Source: an uncultured Verrucomicrobiota bacterium
GTDB lineage: Bacteria; Verrucomicrobiota; Verrucomicrobiia; Opitutales; Seribacteraceae
Reading direction: 5' to 3'
Length of the DNA: 38,657 nucleotides
Assembly: GCA_902569115.1 (NCBI GenBank)
Contig: CACFTI010000023.1
Coordinates: 1-38,657 of the forward strand
The position numbers were made by a program, and so were the translations under genes. Below the pieces are notes generated by a model, which did no database searches, had not been told where the DNA came from, and saw only the letters and a list, made by a program, of their open reading frames with translations. This document shows positions 8,542 to 16,851 of this stretch, one piece after another. The stretch's first letter is position 1. Each line of letters opens with the position of its first letter.

Positions 8542-9465
8542 GTGAATTCTGTTGCCCAGGAACGGCTCGAATCACTATCTGAAAGATTTAACTCGGGCTC
8601 TTTACACCACGGCCTGCTCTTTCGTGGAGATAATATTCTTTTCCTAGAGCAGTCCGTAGGGCATCTCTATCGTAAAATTTTAAACATAGAGAACAATGGA
8701 TTGGACCATCCCGATCTTTTTCATCTACGGCCGACGGGAAAGGCTCGAATTATTACAGTTGAAAAGACGAGGTCATTGCTCTCCCAACTGCATCGCTCTG
8801 GTCATCAGAGTAACCGGAAAGTTGCGATCATACACGAAGTTGACCGTATGCGCAAAGAGGCTGCCAATGCTTTCCTGAAAACCCTGGAAGAACCACCTCA
8901 GGGAACTTACCTTTTTCTTTTAACCACCCGGCCCTATTCAATCTTACCGACAATCCGAAGTCGTACATTGATGGTTCGGTTGGAGGAAACTTCTTCACAA
9001 GACAAAAACCAAGAATTGGAAAACTGGATAGAACATTACTCTGTTTGGGTAGAACTTCTTCTAAACCGAAAAAAATTGAAGCAGGATCGAGTTAGTCCAG
9101 TCTTTATGGCTTACGGTCTAATGGAGAGCCTAGCTCATCTGATTAAATCAACTGCTGATGACTTGACCAAGGAAGCACTTTCTAATTTACCCGAGGAAGT
9201 TGAAGACAAAGAAAAAGATGCTTTTGAGAGTGGTCTTAGACGGGGAGTCCGCTCAAAAATGCTGAAAGAAATCTCAGACCATACCCGAAACTTGATTACC
9301 GGAAGCGAAGGTAGCTCCGGTATGCTGGAACACCATGGGTTAAAACTCACCAGGGTGATTAGAAAACTTGAAAGTACAAGTGGGCTACTTGAGGTAAATC
9401 TTAAAGAGGATGCCGCCCTAGAGGATTTCTTTCTTTCCTCCTTACGAATTTGGTCCTCGAAGTAA
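8542..9465 (+). CDS. holB: DNA polymerase III delta' subunit-like clamp-loader protein
   Basis: 307 residues. The GTG start is supported by the Shine-Dalgarno GAGGTG at 8527-8532, nine bases upstream. AAA+ clamp-loader features: HPDLFHLRPTGKARIITVEK, RKVAIIHEVDRMRKEAANAF (degenerate Walker B), LKTLEEPPQGTYLFLLTT and the sensor-1/Arg-finger region PTIRSRTLMVRL. The canonical SRC motif reads SRT here. There is no P-loop and there are no zinc-binding Cys pairs in the N-terminal part; a non-functional nucleotide site is usual for delta'. The C-terminal collar domain is divergent. Position directly after tmk supports the call. Confidence 0.85.
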   Translation: MNSVAQERLESLSERFNSGSLHHGLLFRGDNILFLEQSVGHLYRKILNIENNGLDHPDLFHLRPTGKARIITVEKTRSLLSQLHRSGHQSNRKVAIIHEVDRMRKEAANAFLKTLEEPPQGTYLFLLTTRPYSILPTIRSRTLMVRLEETSSQDKNQELENWIEHYSVWVELLLNRKKLKQDRVSPVFMAYGLMESLAHLIKSTADDLTKEALSNLPEEVEDKEKDAFESGLRRGVRSKMLKEISDHTRNLITGSEGSSGMLEHHGLKLTRVIRKLESTSGLLEVNLKEDAALEDFFLSSLRIWSSK

Positions 9466-9477
9466 AATCAGATAATC

Positions 9478-9816
9478 ATGGCTACTATTTTTCAAAAGAT
9501 TATAAATCGCGAAATACCCGCTGATATTATTTTCGAAGACGATATTTGTATTTCGATCAACGACATTACACCGCAAGCCCCCTTCCACGCCCTGATTATT
9601 CCGAAAAAATTAATTGTCAGGGTTGGCGAAGCAGAAAAAACAGATCAACTTACGCTGGGTCATCTTCTGCTTACTGCCCAAAAAATTGCCAGAGAACAAA
9701 ACCTGGACGAAGGTTTTCGTATCGTAATCAATAATGGTACGGATGGCGGGGAATCTGTGCCACACTTGCATATCCATCTACTGGGTGGACGAAAACTAAC
9801 CTGGCCACCCGGCTGA
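9478..9816 (+). CDS. HIT family protein (HinT-like nucleotide hydrolase)
   Basis: 112 residues. The histidine triad is PHLHIHLLGGRKLTWPPG at the C-terminus, and the N-terminus has TIFQKIINREIPADIIFEDD, the standard opening of HinT-type proteins. Members hydrolyse purine nucleoside phosphoramidates and similar mixed anhydrides through a His-AMP intermediate. Cytoplasmic. It is 12 bases after holB, likely the same transcript. Confidence 0.93.
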   Translation: MATIFQKIINREIPADIIFEDDICISINDITPQAPFHALIIPKKLIVRVGEAEKTDQLTLGHLLLTAQKIAREQNLDEGFRIVINNGTDGGESVPHLHIHLLGGRKLTWPPG

Positions 9817-9826
9817 ATAATTTTAT

Positions 9827-10867
9827 ATGAAAAGTCTTTTCACAATCTTTCTTTACCTTCCGTTACTAGGCTTGGCAGACACAGTTGAGGTTACGGATGG
9901 ATCTGTCCTGCAAGGGAAAATACTTGGAATGACAGACGGAAACTTGACCATCCAGACGAGTTTTGCGGGAAAAATCAAAATACATCACACGCAGATAGTA
10001 ACCATAAAAAGCGAAAGAGAAATTTCCCTTAGATTGGATGATAACCGAACCTTCGATGGCTCAATCGAAAAAGTTGAGGATAGCCTTCTTACGATAAAGG
10101 GAACTGGGCAAGCCTTTGCCTTTGCAGAAATTAAACATCTTTGGGATGCCGATTCCTCTGATCCCTTAATTTTAGCTGCTCAAAAAAATGCACTAGCTAT
10201 GCAAATGAAATGGAAGCATGCAGTTGGATTTGATTTAACCGGAGCCTCCGGGAACACTGATAGTTTCGGATTGGGAATTCGGTTGGATAGCAAGTTTGGG
10301 AACAGAATGAGAGAGTATGATTTTTATTTATCCTATTTAAATTCCACAAAAAAGGATGTGACGATCGTAGACGAAACCAAATTCGGAATTGATTATGATT
10401 CCCGTTTTTTTGAGGAGCTCTCCTGGTACGCAAAAACTGATTTGGAAAATGACCGATTGGAAGAGGTAGATCTTCGGGCAACTGCCGCACTAGGCTTAAA
10501 ATACTCGTGGATTGAGGCGAAATATTATAAGACCTCAATTCGGGGAGGTGCTGCATTCAGGTTCGAAGAACTCGGATCTGATTCGGTAAAAAATCTCAGT
10601 GAACCTGCTTTGGACTTTGGGTTGGAACATTCACAGGCACTCAAAAAATTTCTTTTTTTAGAAAGCGACCTTTCATTCATTCCAAACATTGATGACTTCT
10701 CCGACTTTCTCCTCCGGAAAGATACTGCACTAGTCCTTCCGCTTGATAAAAAAGAGGATTGGAAAATAAGATCCGGATTAGCAGGAACATACAATTCTAC
10801 CCCCGTCCCGGGAAAGGAAGAAATGGACTTAAAGTATTACTTGCGAATAGTGTACGATTTTAATTAA
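9827..10867 (+). CDS. DUF481-type outer-membrane protein
   Basis: 346 residues with a short signal peptide (MKSLFTIFLYLPLLGLA). Residues about 18-105 hold two small beta modules of the type 'VEVTDGSVLQGKILGMTDG' and 'RTFDGSIEKVEDSLLTIKG', reminiscent of SHD1/Lsm-like barrels. From about residue 128 comes the DUF481 barrel: HAVGFDLTGASGNTDSFG, LDSKFGNRMREYDFYLSYLN and alternating aromatic strands ending YLRIVYDFN, with a C-terminal aromatic-rich strand as in outer-membrane proteins. Function unknown. It ends the plus-strand run; its stop codon overlaps the stop of the small minus-strand ORF. Confidence 0.8.
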   Translation: MKSLFTIFLYLPLLGLADTVEVTDGSVLQGKILGMTDGNLTIQTSFAGKIKIHHTQIVTIKSEREISLRLDDNRTFDGSIEKVEDSLLTIKGTGQAFAFAEIKHLWDADSSDPLILAAQKNALAMQMKWKHAVGFDLTGASGNTDSFGLGIRLDSKFGNRMREYDFYLSYLNSTKKDVTIVDETKFGIDYDSRFFEELSWYAKTDLENDRLEEVDLRATAALGLKYSWIEAKYYKTSIRGGAAFRFEELGSDSVKNLSEPALDFGLEHSQALKKFLFLESDLSFIPNIDDFSDFLLRKDTALVLPLDKKEDWKIRSGLAGTYNSTPVPGKEEMDLKYYLRIVYDFN

Positions 10868-11007
10868 GGATTTTTCACTTTTTCAGAAAAGGAATCCCAC
10901 AAGGGAGAAACATCCATTAAACAAGAGGACAATTGCCCTACAACCAATAGTGAGAAAAAAATAAGGGCAATCCAAAGTAAACGGTAATTAATATCTATTT
11001 TCACCAC
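10864..11007 (-). CDS. Tiny hydrophobic (possibly lipidated) protein
   Basis: A 46-47 codon frame with tandem GTG starts directly after the stop of the lipoprotein gene (TAA-GTG-GTG). The product reads VKIDINYRLLWIALIFFSLL, then VVGQLSSCLMDVSPLWDSF and SEKVKNP. A basic start, one hydrophobic helix and an LSSC box look like a lipoprotein signal with a mature tail of about 20 residues. There is no good Shine-Dalgarno, so translation would be by coupling. It would be the third gene of the envelope operon. No family is recognised. It could be a chance frame, but hydrophobic patterning and position argue for a real gene. Confidence 0.5.
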   Translation of the reverse strand: MVKIDINYRLLWIALIFFSLLVVGQLSSCLMDVSPLWDSFSEKVKNP

Positions 11008-12432
11008 TTATTCGACTTGAGTCCGGCCTTTCCTCTCAATCCAATCCAAGGCATGTCTGAACTGCTTTGGGTTCGATTCTTCTAAAACCTGACTATTATT
11101 TAAATCATCACCATCCGGAACCCAGCCTTTTAGTTTTTGGTAATTTCGTGTTTGTTCATTTTCCTTTTGGTTCCCACTTTTGTTTTTCCCCGAAAGAAAA
11201 TGCTGTAGCTTCTCAAAATTATTTTTTACTCCATCATTCAATTTTTTTGAGGTTGGGCGTAAAACTTCATCTTTGGTTAAACGAAGATTTTTTGAATCAT
11301 TAATCGCAACTCTTTGCATTACTTTACTATCGCCTGCATAAATCTCAGCGGACAAGGGATCATTGAGCAGGATTTGTTTCTCGTTACTGGGTTTTGCAAT
11401 CTGGGGAGAATGATCAGAATGATTGCCCAACTCCAACGATTTAGCATCAATTGCTTTTTCAGGAAAACTGGAACTCTCAGCACTTAAATGAACCACACTT
11501 TTTTCTTTCTCTGAATTTATACGACCATTTTCTTCTTTTTGACTGTAAGCGATACTAATCGAGGGAGGTTCTTCACTTTTTTTATTTATGGAGGTTGATA
11601 AAGGTTTGGGAGGAGAATTCTCTATCAATTCTTCAGACTCAGTCTTTTTACCAACCTGCATAAGTTCTCGCTCAGAAGATAAAGCAATCTTTTCTTTACT
11701 AGAGTTGGCATTTGGACTTTGATTTTTTTCTTTTACCCCCAGCGACAAAGACTGATCACCTTCGGGTTTTGGATTTATCATATCAACTGAAACCCTTCGC
11801 GATAAATTATTGGGTAATTCATTAAGTAGACTTCTGGAGGAGATTTTCGGCGTATAAATATTAACACTTCCGGAATTTTGGACTGCATCAGTATTTGGGT
11901 TTTGCTTAAAAAACTTATTACCCCAGTCCTCGCTCTCACCCTGAAAAGACTTATCAGTCCCCAGTCTAGATTCTTCTGTATGTTTTACTCCTTCATGTTT
12001 GGCAGGTTGACTTCCATGATTCGCACCCTCTACAAGTTCAATTAATGGATTTGGAAATTTCTTAAGCTCATCATTCCCGGCATCATTGGATCCTTCACTG
12101 CTTTGATTTAAATCAGGAACCACTCTATCAAAAGAGTCTGCCATTTTCTGCTGCAAGGGAACTGAAATAACTTCTTCCGCAGACTCTGTAACTGAGATCC
12201 TATTTTCTTTCAATTGCCCCGAAGAAGGACTTTTTAATTGGTTCGAAGAACCCTCCCTAGTTTCGGGAAGAAGTCCGGACTTCACATTGCTTGATACATC
12301 GGATTCACTAATTTCATTTTCACCGATTGGAAATTCTTGCTTTGTTACAGGGGTGGTTCTTTCGGTAGCACATCCAGAAAAAAAATGAACTCCAATTAGC
12401 AACAGCCCCAAGCAGAAGTCTGCTTTTTTCAC
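11008..12432 (-). CDS. Long, low-complexity lipoprotein
   Basis: 474 residues. MKKADFCLGLLLIGVHFFSGC is a type II signal peptide with lipobox FSGC (Cys21). The mature part is very rich in Ser, Glu, Lys, Asn and Pro with no hydrophobic core for about 400 residues, so it is probably an extended or disordered tether. A short more ordered C-terminus (about 430-474) contains LKGWVPDGDDLNNSQ and FRHALDWIERKG, which may be a binding module. It starts inside the stop of the coiled-coil gene (4-base ATGA overlap), so the two are co-translated. I recognise no family. An envelope-spanning partner of the coiled-coil protein is an inference. Confidence 0.75.
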   Translation of the reverse strand: MKKADFCLGLLLIGVHFFSGCATERTTPVTKQEFPIGENEISESDVSSNVKSGLLPETREGSSNQLKSPSSGQLKENRISVTESAEEVISVPLQQKMADSFDRVVPDLNQSSEGSNDAGNDELKKFPNPLIELVEGANHGSQPAKHEGVKHTEESRLGTDKSFQGESEDWGNKFFKQNPNTDAVQNSGSVNIYTPKISSRSLLNELPNNLSRRVSVDMINPKPEGDQSLSLGVKEKNQSPNANSSKEKIALSSERELMQVGKKTESEELIENSPPKPLSTSINKKSEEPPSISIAYSQKEENGRINSEKEKSVVHLSAESSSFPEKAIDAKSLELGNHSDHSPQIAKPSNEKQILLNDPLSAEIYAGDSKVMQRVAINDSKNLRLTKDEVLRPTSKKLNDGVKNNFEKLQHFLSGKNKSGNQKENEQTRNYQKLKGWVPDGDDLNNSQVLEESNPKQFRHALDWIERKGRTQVE

Positions 12433-15170
12433 TCTGCGTTGGAAAGGTTCAAGGGATTCAAAGCCTTCACCAGTAAATCGACCATCAATCGTAATGATTT
12501 GTCTCCCGTCTCATTTGATTTTATGTCCAAGGAAAAGGATCCCTGTGAATCGCCTCGCTGTCTTTTCCCTACATCCATTGAATCAAATGCCTCAAAACCG
12601 GTTGACTTCGTCAAATCGATTCTTTCCAAAGTCCCTGCTACAGTTTGAAAGTCGAACCGCTGAAGAAAGAGCTCAACAAATTCTCCATATACACCATTAA
12701 GAGAATCAGAAAAATCGCTTTCCCTTATCTGATCCAATTTAGCAGCAACCCTCAATCCGTAATCAGAATTTAAAACATTTTCATTATAATCATATCTGCC
12801 ATCTAAACTCACTCCATCCACTGTAGTTTCTGCTTTTAAGACCAGATCCAAACTGAGAAAATCCTCGATACCTTGCCATAATTCCTGTTCCTTTGAATTT
12901 TTGTGAAAATTCGTAAAAAAATTTTCCACAAAAAGGGCGAGTGCTAAGTCGTAATTACCGCCTGCAAGTTTGGATGATAAATTTGCATGCATCCCCCCTC
13001 CTTCTTGTCCAAATAAAAATACCTCCTGCAGTTCCTTGTCCAGAAAAACAGGGTCTGGCTGATCCGCCCACCAAGAAGTTAAAAATACTATACAATTTTG
13101 ATCCATCCCGATGGATATATGAGATTTCTTGTGCCTAACGGATAGAAAATCAGGAGACTGAACTTCTTCAACTCTCCAGTTTGGACTCGCATCTTTGAGA
13201 TCAAGCTGACGGATAATAAATTCTTTCAACTTGTCCTGGTTTGCAATCGGCAACGCGAGACCAAAAAGAATATCTCCCGGGCGACTGTCATGATATTCCT
13301 CCCCTGGAAACTGAAGAAAATAGAGTGCACGTCCCTGGGATTGAATACCACATGCTTCCGGGTCCCATGCTAGACTTCCAATGAAAGGGATCCTATCCAC
13401 GAAGTCGTCGGAAAAAACCTTAGTGATTCCAATTTCATCAACCATTCGCATGCCGGAAAATGAAATCACACCAAAAGACTTCTCTGGAATGTAAGCAAAA
13501 GCTCGATCATCCACTCGCTGTGCAGATAGCTTACCTATTAGCGAAGCCCTCTGGTTTTTTTTCTCGATCAGCGGATCATTTTTTTGCCCCAAACTATAAA
13601 GACCATAAACAACGATTCCGGCGAAAAAAAGAAAAACAGGGAGATTTGCCATTCTTAGTCCGCCACCGCTGTTGTTCTCAGTATTTTTTTTATCAGGATC
13701 AGTGACTTCCACGGGATCGCCCTCTTTTATTCGAAGCAGAGAAGCGTTATACGCGATCACTAAAGTTACGGCCAGCGGGTCAAATACGATCACCAAAATC
13801 ATAATAAACCATTTTACCACCCGATTGACTGCATCATCCATTGCTTCTTTTATCAAAACTGGATTTTCTGTAGCCTCAGCAGCCTGAACCTCAGAATCAA
13901 AAGCCCGGGCTACGAATTTAAATGATCCAATGTCTGTTGCTCGAATTTTACTCTCCAACTCGAGAATTCTCGATTCAGCTTCTTCCTTTTTAAGCTGAAG
14001 CCCTGCTTTCATTCCTTCAATTTCGGCGGAACTGTCTGTTCCGTATGCCGAACTGTCTTCGCTCAGAGATGTAATTTTTCGACTAGCCTCTGCAATTTCA
14101 ATCTCCAATGTCACAATTCTACTGTCTACGGAAGCTCTGGCTTCCTGTAAATTTTGCAAAGCCGTTTTAACATTATCTGCCTGCTCGGCACCACCTGTGG
14201 TGAGAGAGGTAATTTGCGTATTGGCCTCGGAAATCTCGGTCTGAATTAGAGCGATTCTTCCATCCAAGGATTCATATCGATTCTGCAAGTCCTGCCTCGC
14301 TTTATCCATGGCGACCTCAATTCCATCCATTCTTTTTCTTAAAGCCTCTCTCTCAGGACCCTGAGCCTTAAGTAGCTCAGCAGCTTTCTTTAGGCCATCT
14401 TCCTGAAGAAATCCTCCCGGACCTTTATCCTGATAAACTTTCACCGCGGCATCTAACTGTACAATCCTTGCTGATACTTCCTCTTCACGACTTCTTTCCC
14501 GTTCTAAACGTTTATCAATCTCGCTTTTGTATTCTGATTTCTCCTGTTCAATTTTAGTGATATCTTTTCGCCTCTCGAGAATTACATCCTGTAATCTTTC
14601 TTTTTCTTCTTCCCTTCTCTGCCGCTCGCCCACAATCATCTGATCGGTTTCATCGGCCAGTCTCGACTTCGATAACTCCGCCTGTTCAATATCCTTTCTC
14701 CTCTCGGCAATATAGCTTTCTAATCGTGCTCGTTCTTCCGTCTGTTTTTCTTCCCGAAGTGTGGAACCTTTTTTTCCAGAAATCTGGTAGGCTGCGATCC
14801 TTCTATCATAATCGGTCTGTTGTCTCTGTAGACTGGCGATTTCTTTCTCATACCCATGAACTTGACTAAGTGTTTGCTCAAAAGCTTGGGAAAGATATCC
14901 ATAAATTCCAGCAGAAGTGATTCCAATGAGAAGAACCACGGCAAGAGATAGATAAATTCGTAAAGTTGGATGGCAGGTACGCCAATTTCGATAAAGAAAA
15001 GATGCGGCTATTAGTTTACCAAATTCAAGGCTCGAAGCCATTATGATAATGGGAATGGTGAATGAACTTACAGCCCCAAAAGTCAAAGCAATTCCCCGAA
15101 CACTAAAATAGGCAGCACATCCGGCTATAAACAAAGCCGAAGCCCCGATCATCAGGGTAAATATATTCAT
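12429..15170 (-). CDS. Membrane protein with long coiled coil and a large C-terminal extracytoplasmic domain
   Basis: 913 residues from the ATG at 15170. The frame stays open to a TTG at 15227, but the extra 19 residues are not signal-like. Order: TM about 2-22 (IFTLMIGASALFIAGCAAYF), TM about 37-60, TM about 72-92; coiled coil about 100-420 rich in Glu/Arg/Lys/Gln; KFVARAFDSEV then a TM with VFDPLAVTLVIAYN (about 453-475); TM about 509-527; then about 380 residues outside the membrane containing DRAFAYIPEKSFGVISFSG and VDRIPFIGSLAWDP, which resemble DUF3352/DUF4836-type proteins. The N-terminal YFSVRGIALTF...SLEFGKLIAASFLY pattern and VFDPLAVTLVIA resemble, from memory, an uncharacterised membrane protein of marine phages. 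Function unknown. Confidence 0.82.
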   Translation of the reverse strand: MNIFTLMIGASALFIAGCAAYFSVRGIALTFGAVSSFTIPIIIMASSLEFGKLIAASFLYRNWRTCHPTLRIYLSLAVVLLIGITSAGIYGYLSQAFEQTLSQVHGYEKEIASLQRQQTDYDRRIAAYQISGKKGSTLREEKQTEERARLESYIAERRKDIEQAELSKSRLADETDQMIVGERQRREEEKERLQDVILERRKDITKIEQEKSEYKSEIDKRLERERSREEEVSARIVQLDAAVKVYQDKGPGGFLQEDGLKKAAELLKAQGPEREALRKRMDGIEVAMDKARQDLQNRYESLDGRIALIQTEISEANTQITSLTTGGAEQADNVKTALQNLQEARASVDSRIVTLEIEIAEASRKITSLSEDSSAYGTDSSAEIEGMKAGLQLKKEEAESRILELESKIRATDIGSFKFVARAFDSEVQAAEATENPVLIKEAMDDAVNRVVKWFIMILVIVFDPLAVTLVIAYNASLLRIKEGDPVEVTDPDKKNTENNSGGGLRMANLPVFLFFAGIVVYGLYSLGQKNDPLIEKKNQRASLIGKLSAQRVDDRAFAYIPEKSFGVISFSGMRMVDEIGITKVFSDDFVDRIPFIGSLAWDPEACGIQSQGRALYFLQFPGEEYHDSRPGDILFGLALPIANQDKLKEFIIRQLDLKDASPNWRVEEVQSPDFLSVRHKKSHISIGMDQNCIVFLTSWWADQPDPVFLDKELQEVFLFGQEGGGMHANLSSKLAGGNYDLALALFVENFFTNFHKNSKEQELWQGIEDFLSLDLVLKAETTVDGVSLDGRYDYNENVLNSDYGLRVAAKLDQIRESDFSDSLNGVYGEFVELFLQRFDFQTVAGTLERIDLTKSTGFEAFDSMDVGKRQRGDSQGSFSLDIKSNETGDKSLRLMVDLLVKALNPLNLSNAE

Positions 15171-15291
15171 ATCTAATTCTTTCATAATCAGGTATTCAGG
15201 AAAACAAGAACTTATTCCCATCTTCAAAAGTTATTCACCTAAAAACGATTTCCGTTTCCCTATGCTTGGACAAAGTTTTTGATACCCGAGG

Positions 15292-16851
15292 ATGGATTTT
15301 CATGAACAGTTTACTCATATTGATTGGTTTGTAGTCGGGTGCTACCTGTTGCTCACCACTTGGGTCGGACATTTACTCAAAGGAACCCAGTCCACAATTA
15401 AGGATTTTTTCCTTGGAGGCAGGTCCCTTCCCTGGCAAGCCGTTTCCGGTTCAATTATTGCCACTGAGATCAGTGGGGTTACTTTCATTGGGGTTCCCGG
15501 TATGATTTATGCCGCAGGAGGTGACTTCACCTACATTCAATGGGGTATCGGATCAATTATTGCACGGATTATCGTTGGTATTTACTTCGTTCGTGTATTT
15601 TACCAAAGAGAAATTTACAGCCCATATGATTACATGGGAAACCGACTTGGTGAAAATGCCAAAAGATTAGCAACCCTGATTTTCCAGGTTGGTGGAATCC
15701 TTGGACAAAGTGTGCGGGTATTGGTCGCGGCTCTGGCACTAAAGGTGGTAACTCCCCTTGAGTTCGATCATTGTATATGGATCATTGGGCTTTTTGCTGT
15801 TGGATGGACTCTGATGGGTGGAATGCGGACTGTAATCTGGACAGATGTTATGCAATTTTTTCTTTTCGTCGGAGCCGGACTATTCAGCTTGTTCTGGATC
15901 ATTGGAAAAATTGATGGTGGATGGAGTCAAATGATTCAAATTGGAACAGAGGCGGATAAATTTAACCTTTTCAACCTAACCTCGGATCCAGCTGTCGGGT
16001 TCACCTTGTGGGTGGCCATCATAGCAGTCCCTTTCCAAAACCTGAGTGCCTTCGGCGTGGATCAGTTGAACGCCCAAAGAATGTTTTGCTGTCGAAATGC
16101 AAAGGATGCACGCAAGGCAATGATCGCCAGCTCAGGAGCCCTATTATTAACCCTGCTCATGCTTTTTGTTGGTGCTGGACTCTTTGCCTACTATGAAACG
16201 ATGAGGTTGGCCGGGACCGAGCCATCCATTTTCACCAAGGACACGAATACTGTTTTCCCTGTGTGGATTGTCACAGAATTACCTGTTGGCATTCGGGGTT
16301 TAATTCTCGCGGGAATCTTTGCAGCCGCAATTTCAAGTCTCGATTCAATCCTAGCCGCACTCTCCCAGACTACGCTAGGACTACTCAAACCTGTAACTGG
16401 AGAAAATGCGGAAAAGAAAAGACTAATGCTATCACGTATTCTGGTTCTAGGTTGGGGAGTCTTGTTATCTATTTTTGCTATTGAATTGGACTCGCTCCGA
16501 GGAAAGGTGAATGTCGTTGTATTGGCCTTTGGCATGATATCTTACACAACAGGGCCCATGCTGGGAATGTTTTTGGCCTCTTTACTGACTCCTAAAGCCA
16601 GCGTGAAAGGTTTAGCCGTAGGTTTCATGCTATCTTTCATATTGGTGGCCTCCCTACGACCCGATTTCTACCAAATACTGATCAATTATAATCTTATTTC
16701 TTTGAAAAGTGCTTTGCAATGGAGCTTTCTTCAAGATTCTGGAGGAAAACTTGGTATCATCATAAATACGGTTTGGGCATGGCCTGTAACTGTTTTTCTA
16801 ACATGGGGCTTTGGGATTCTGTTTTCCGAAAAAGAAGGCAATAAGCTATGA
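15292..16851 (+). CDS. Sodium:solute symporter (SSS family)
   Basis: 519 residues with about 13 predicted transmembrane helices. The SSS pattern is clear: DFFLGGRSLPWQAVSGSIIA (TM1-TM2 region), TEISGVTFIGVPGMIYAAGG, GGMRTVIWTDVMQFF (the SSS motif in TM5-6), QNLSAFGVDQLNAQRMFCCR and AAISSLDSILAALSQTTLG with the Na+-site Ser residues. It imports a solute with Na+. The GH20-like gene starts inside its last codons (4-base ATGA overlap), so a carbohydrate such as an amino-sugar compound is a reasonable substrate guess, but sialic acid, sugars or carboxylates are all found in this family. Confidence 0.9.
   Translation: MDFHEQFTHIDWFVVGCYLLLTTWVGHLLKGTQSTIKDFFLGGRSLPWQAVSGSIIATEISGVTFIGVPGMIYAAGGDFTYIQWGIGSIIARIIVGIYFVRVFYQREIYSPYDYMGNRLGENAKRLATLIFQVGGILGQSVRVLVAALALKVVTPLEFDHCIWIIGLFAVGWTLMGGMRTVIWTDVMQFFLFVGAGLFSLFWIIGKIDGGWSQMIQIGTEADKFNLFNLTSDPAVGFTLWVAIIAVPFQNLSAFGVDQLNAQRMFCCRNAKDARKAMIASSGALLLTLLMLFVGAGLFAYYETMRLAGTEPSIFTKDTNTVFPVWIVTELPVGIRGLILAGIFAAAISSLDSILAALSQTTLGLLKPVTGENAEKKRLMLSRILVLGWGVLLSIFAIELDSLRGKVNVVVLAFGMISYTTGPMLGMFLASLLTPKASVKGLAVGFMLSFILVASLRPDFYQILINYNLISLKSALQWSFLQDSGGKLGIIINTVWAWPVTVFLTWGFGILFSEKEGNKL

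Noticed and set aside
12429-15170. Prophage
   Set aside because: Only the membrane segments of one protein look phage-like; there are no capsid, tail, terminase or integrase genes around it.
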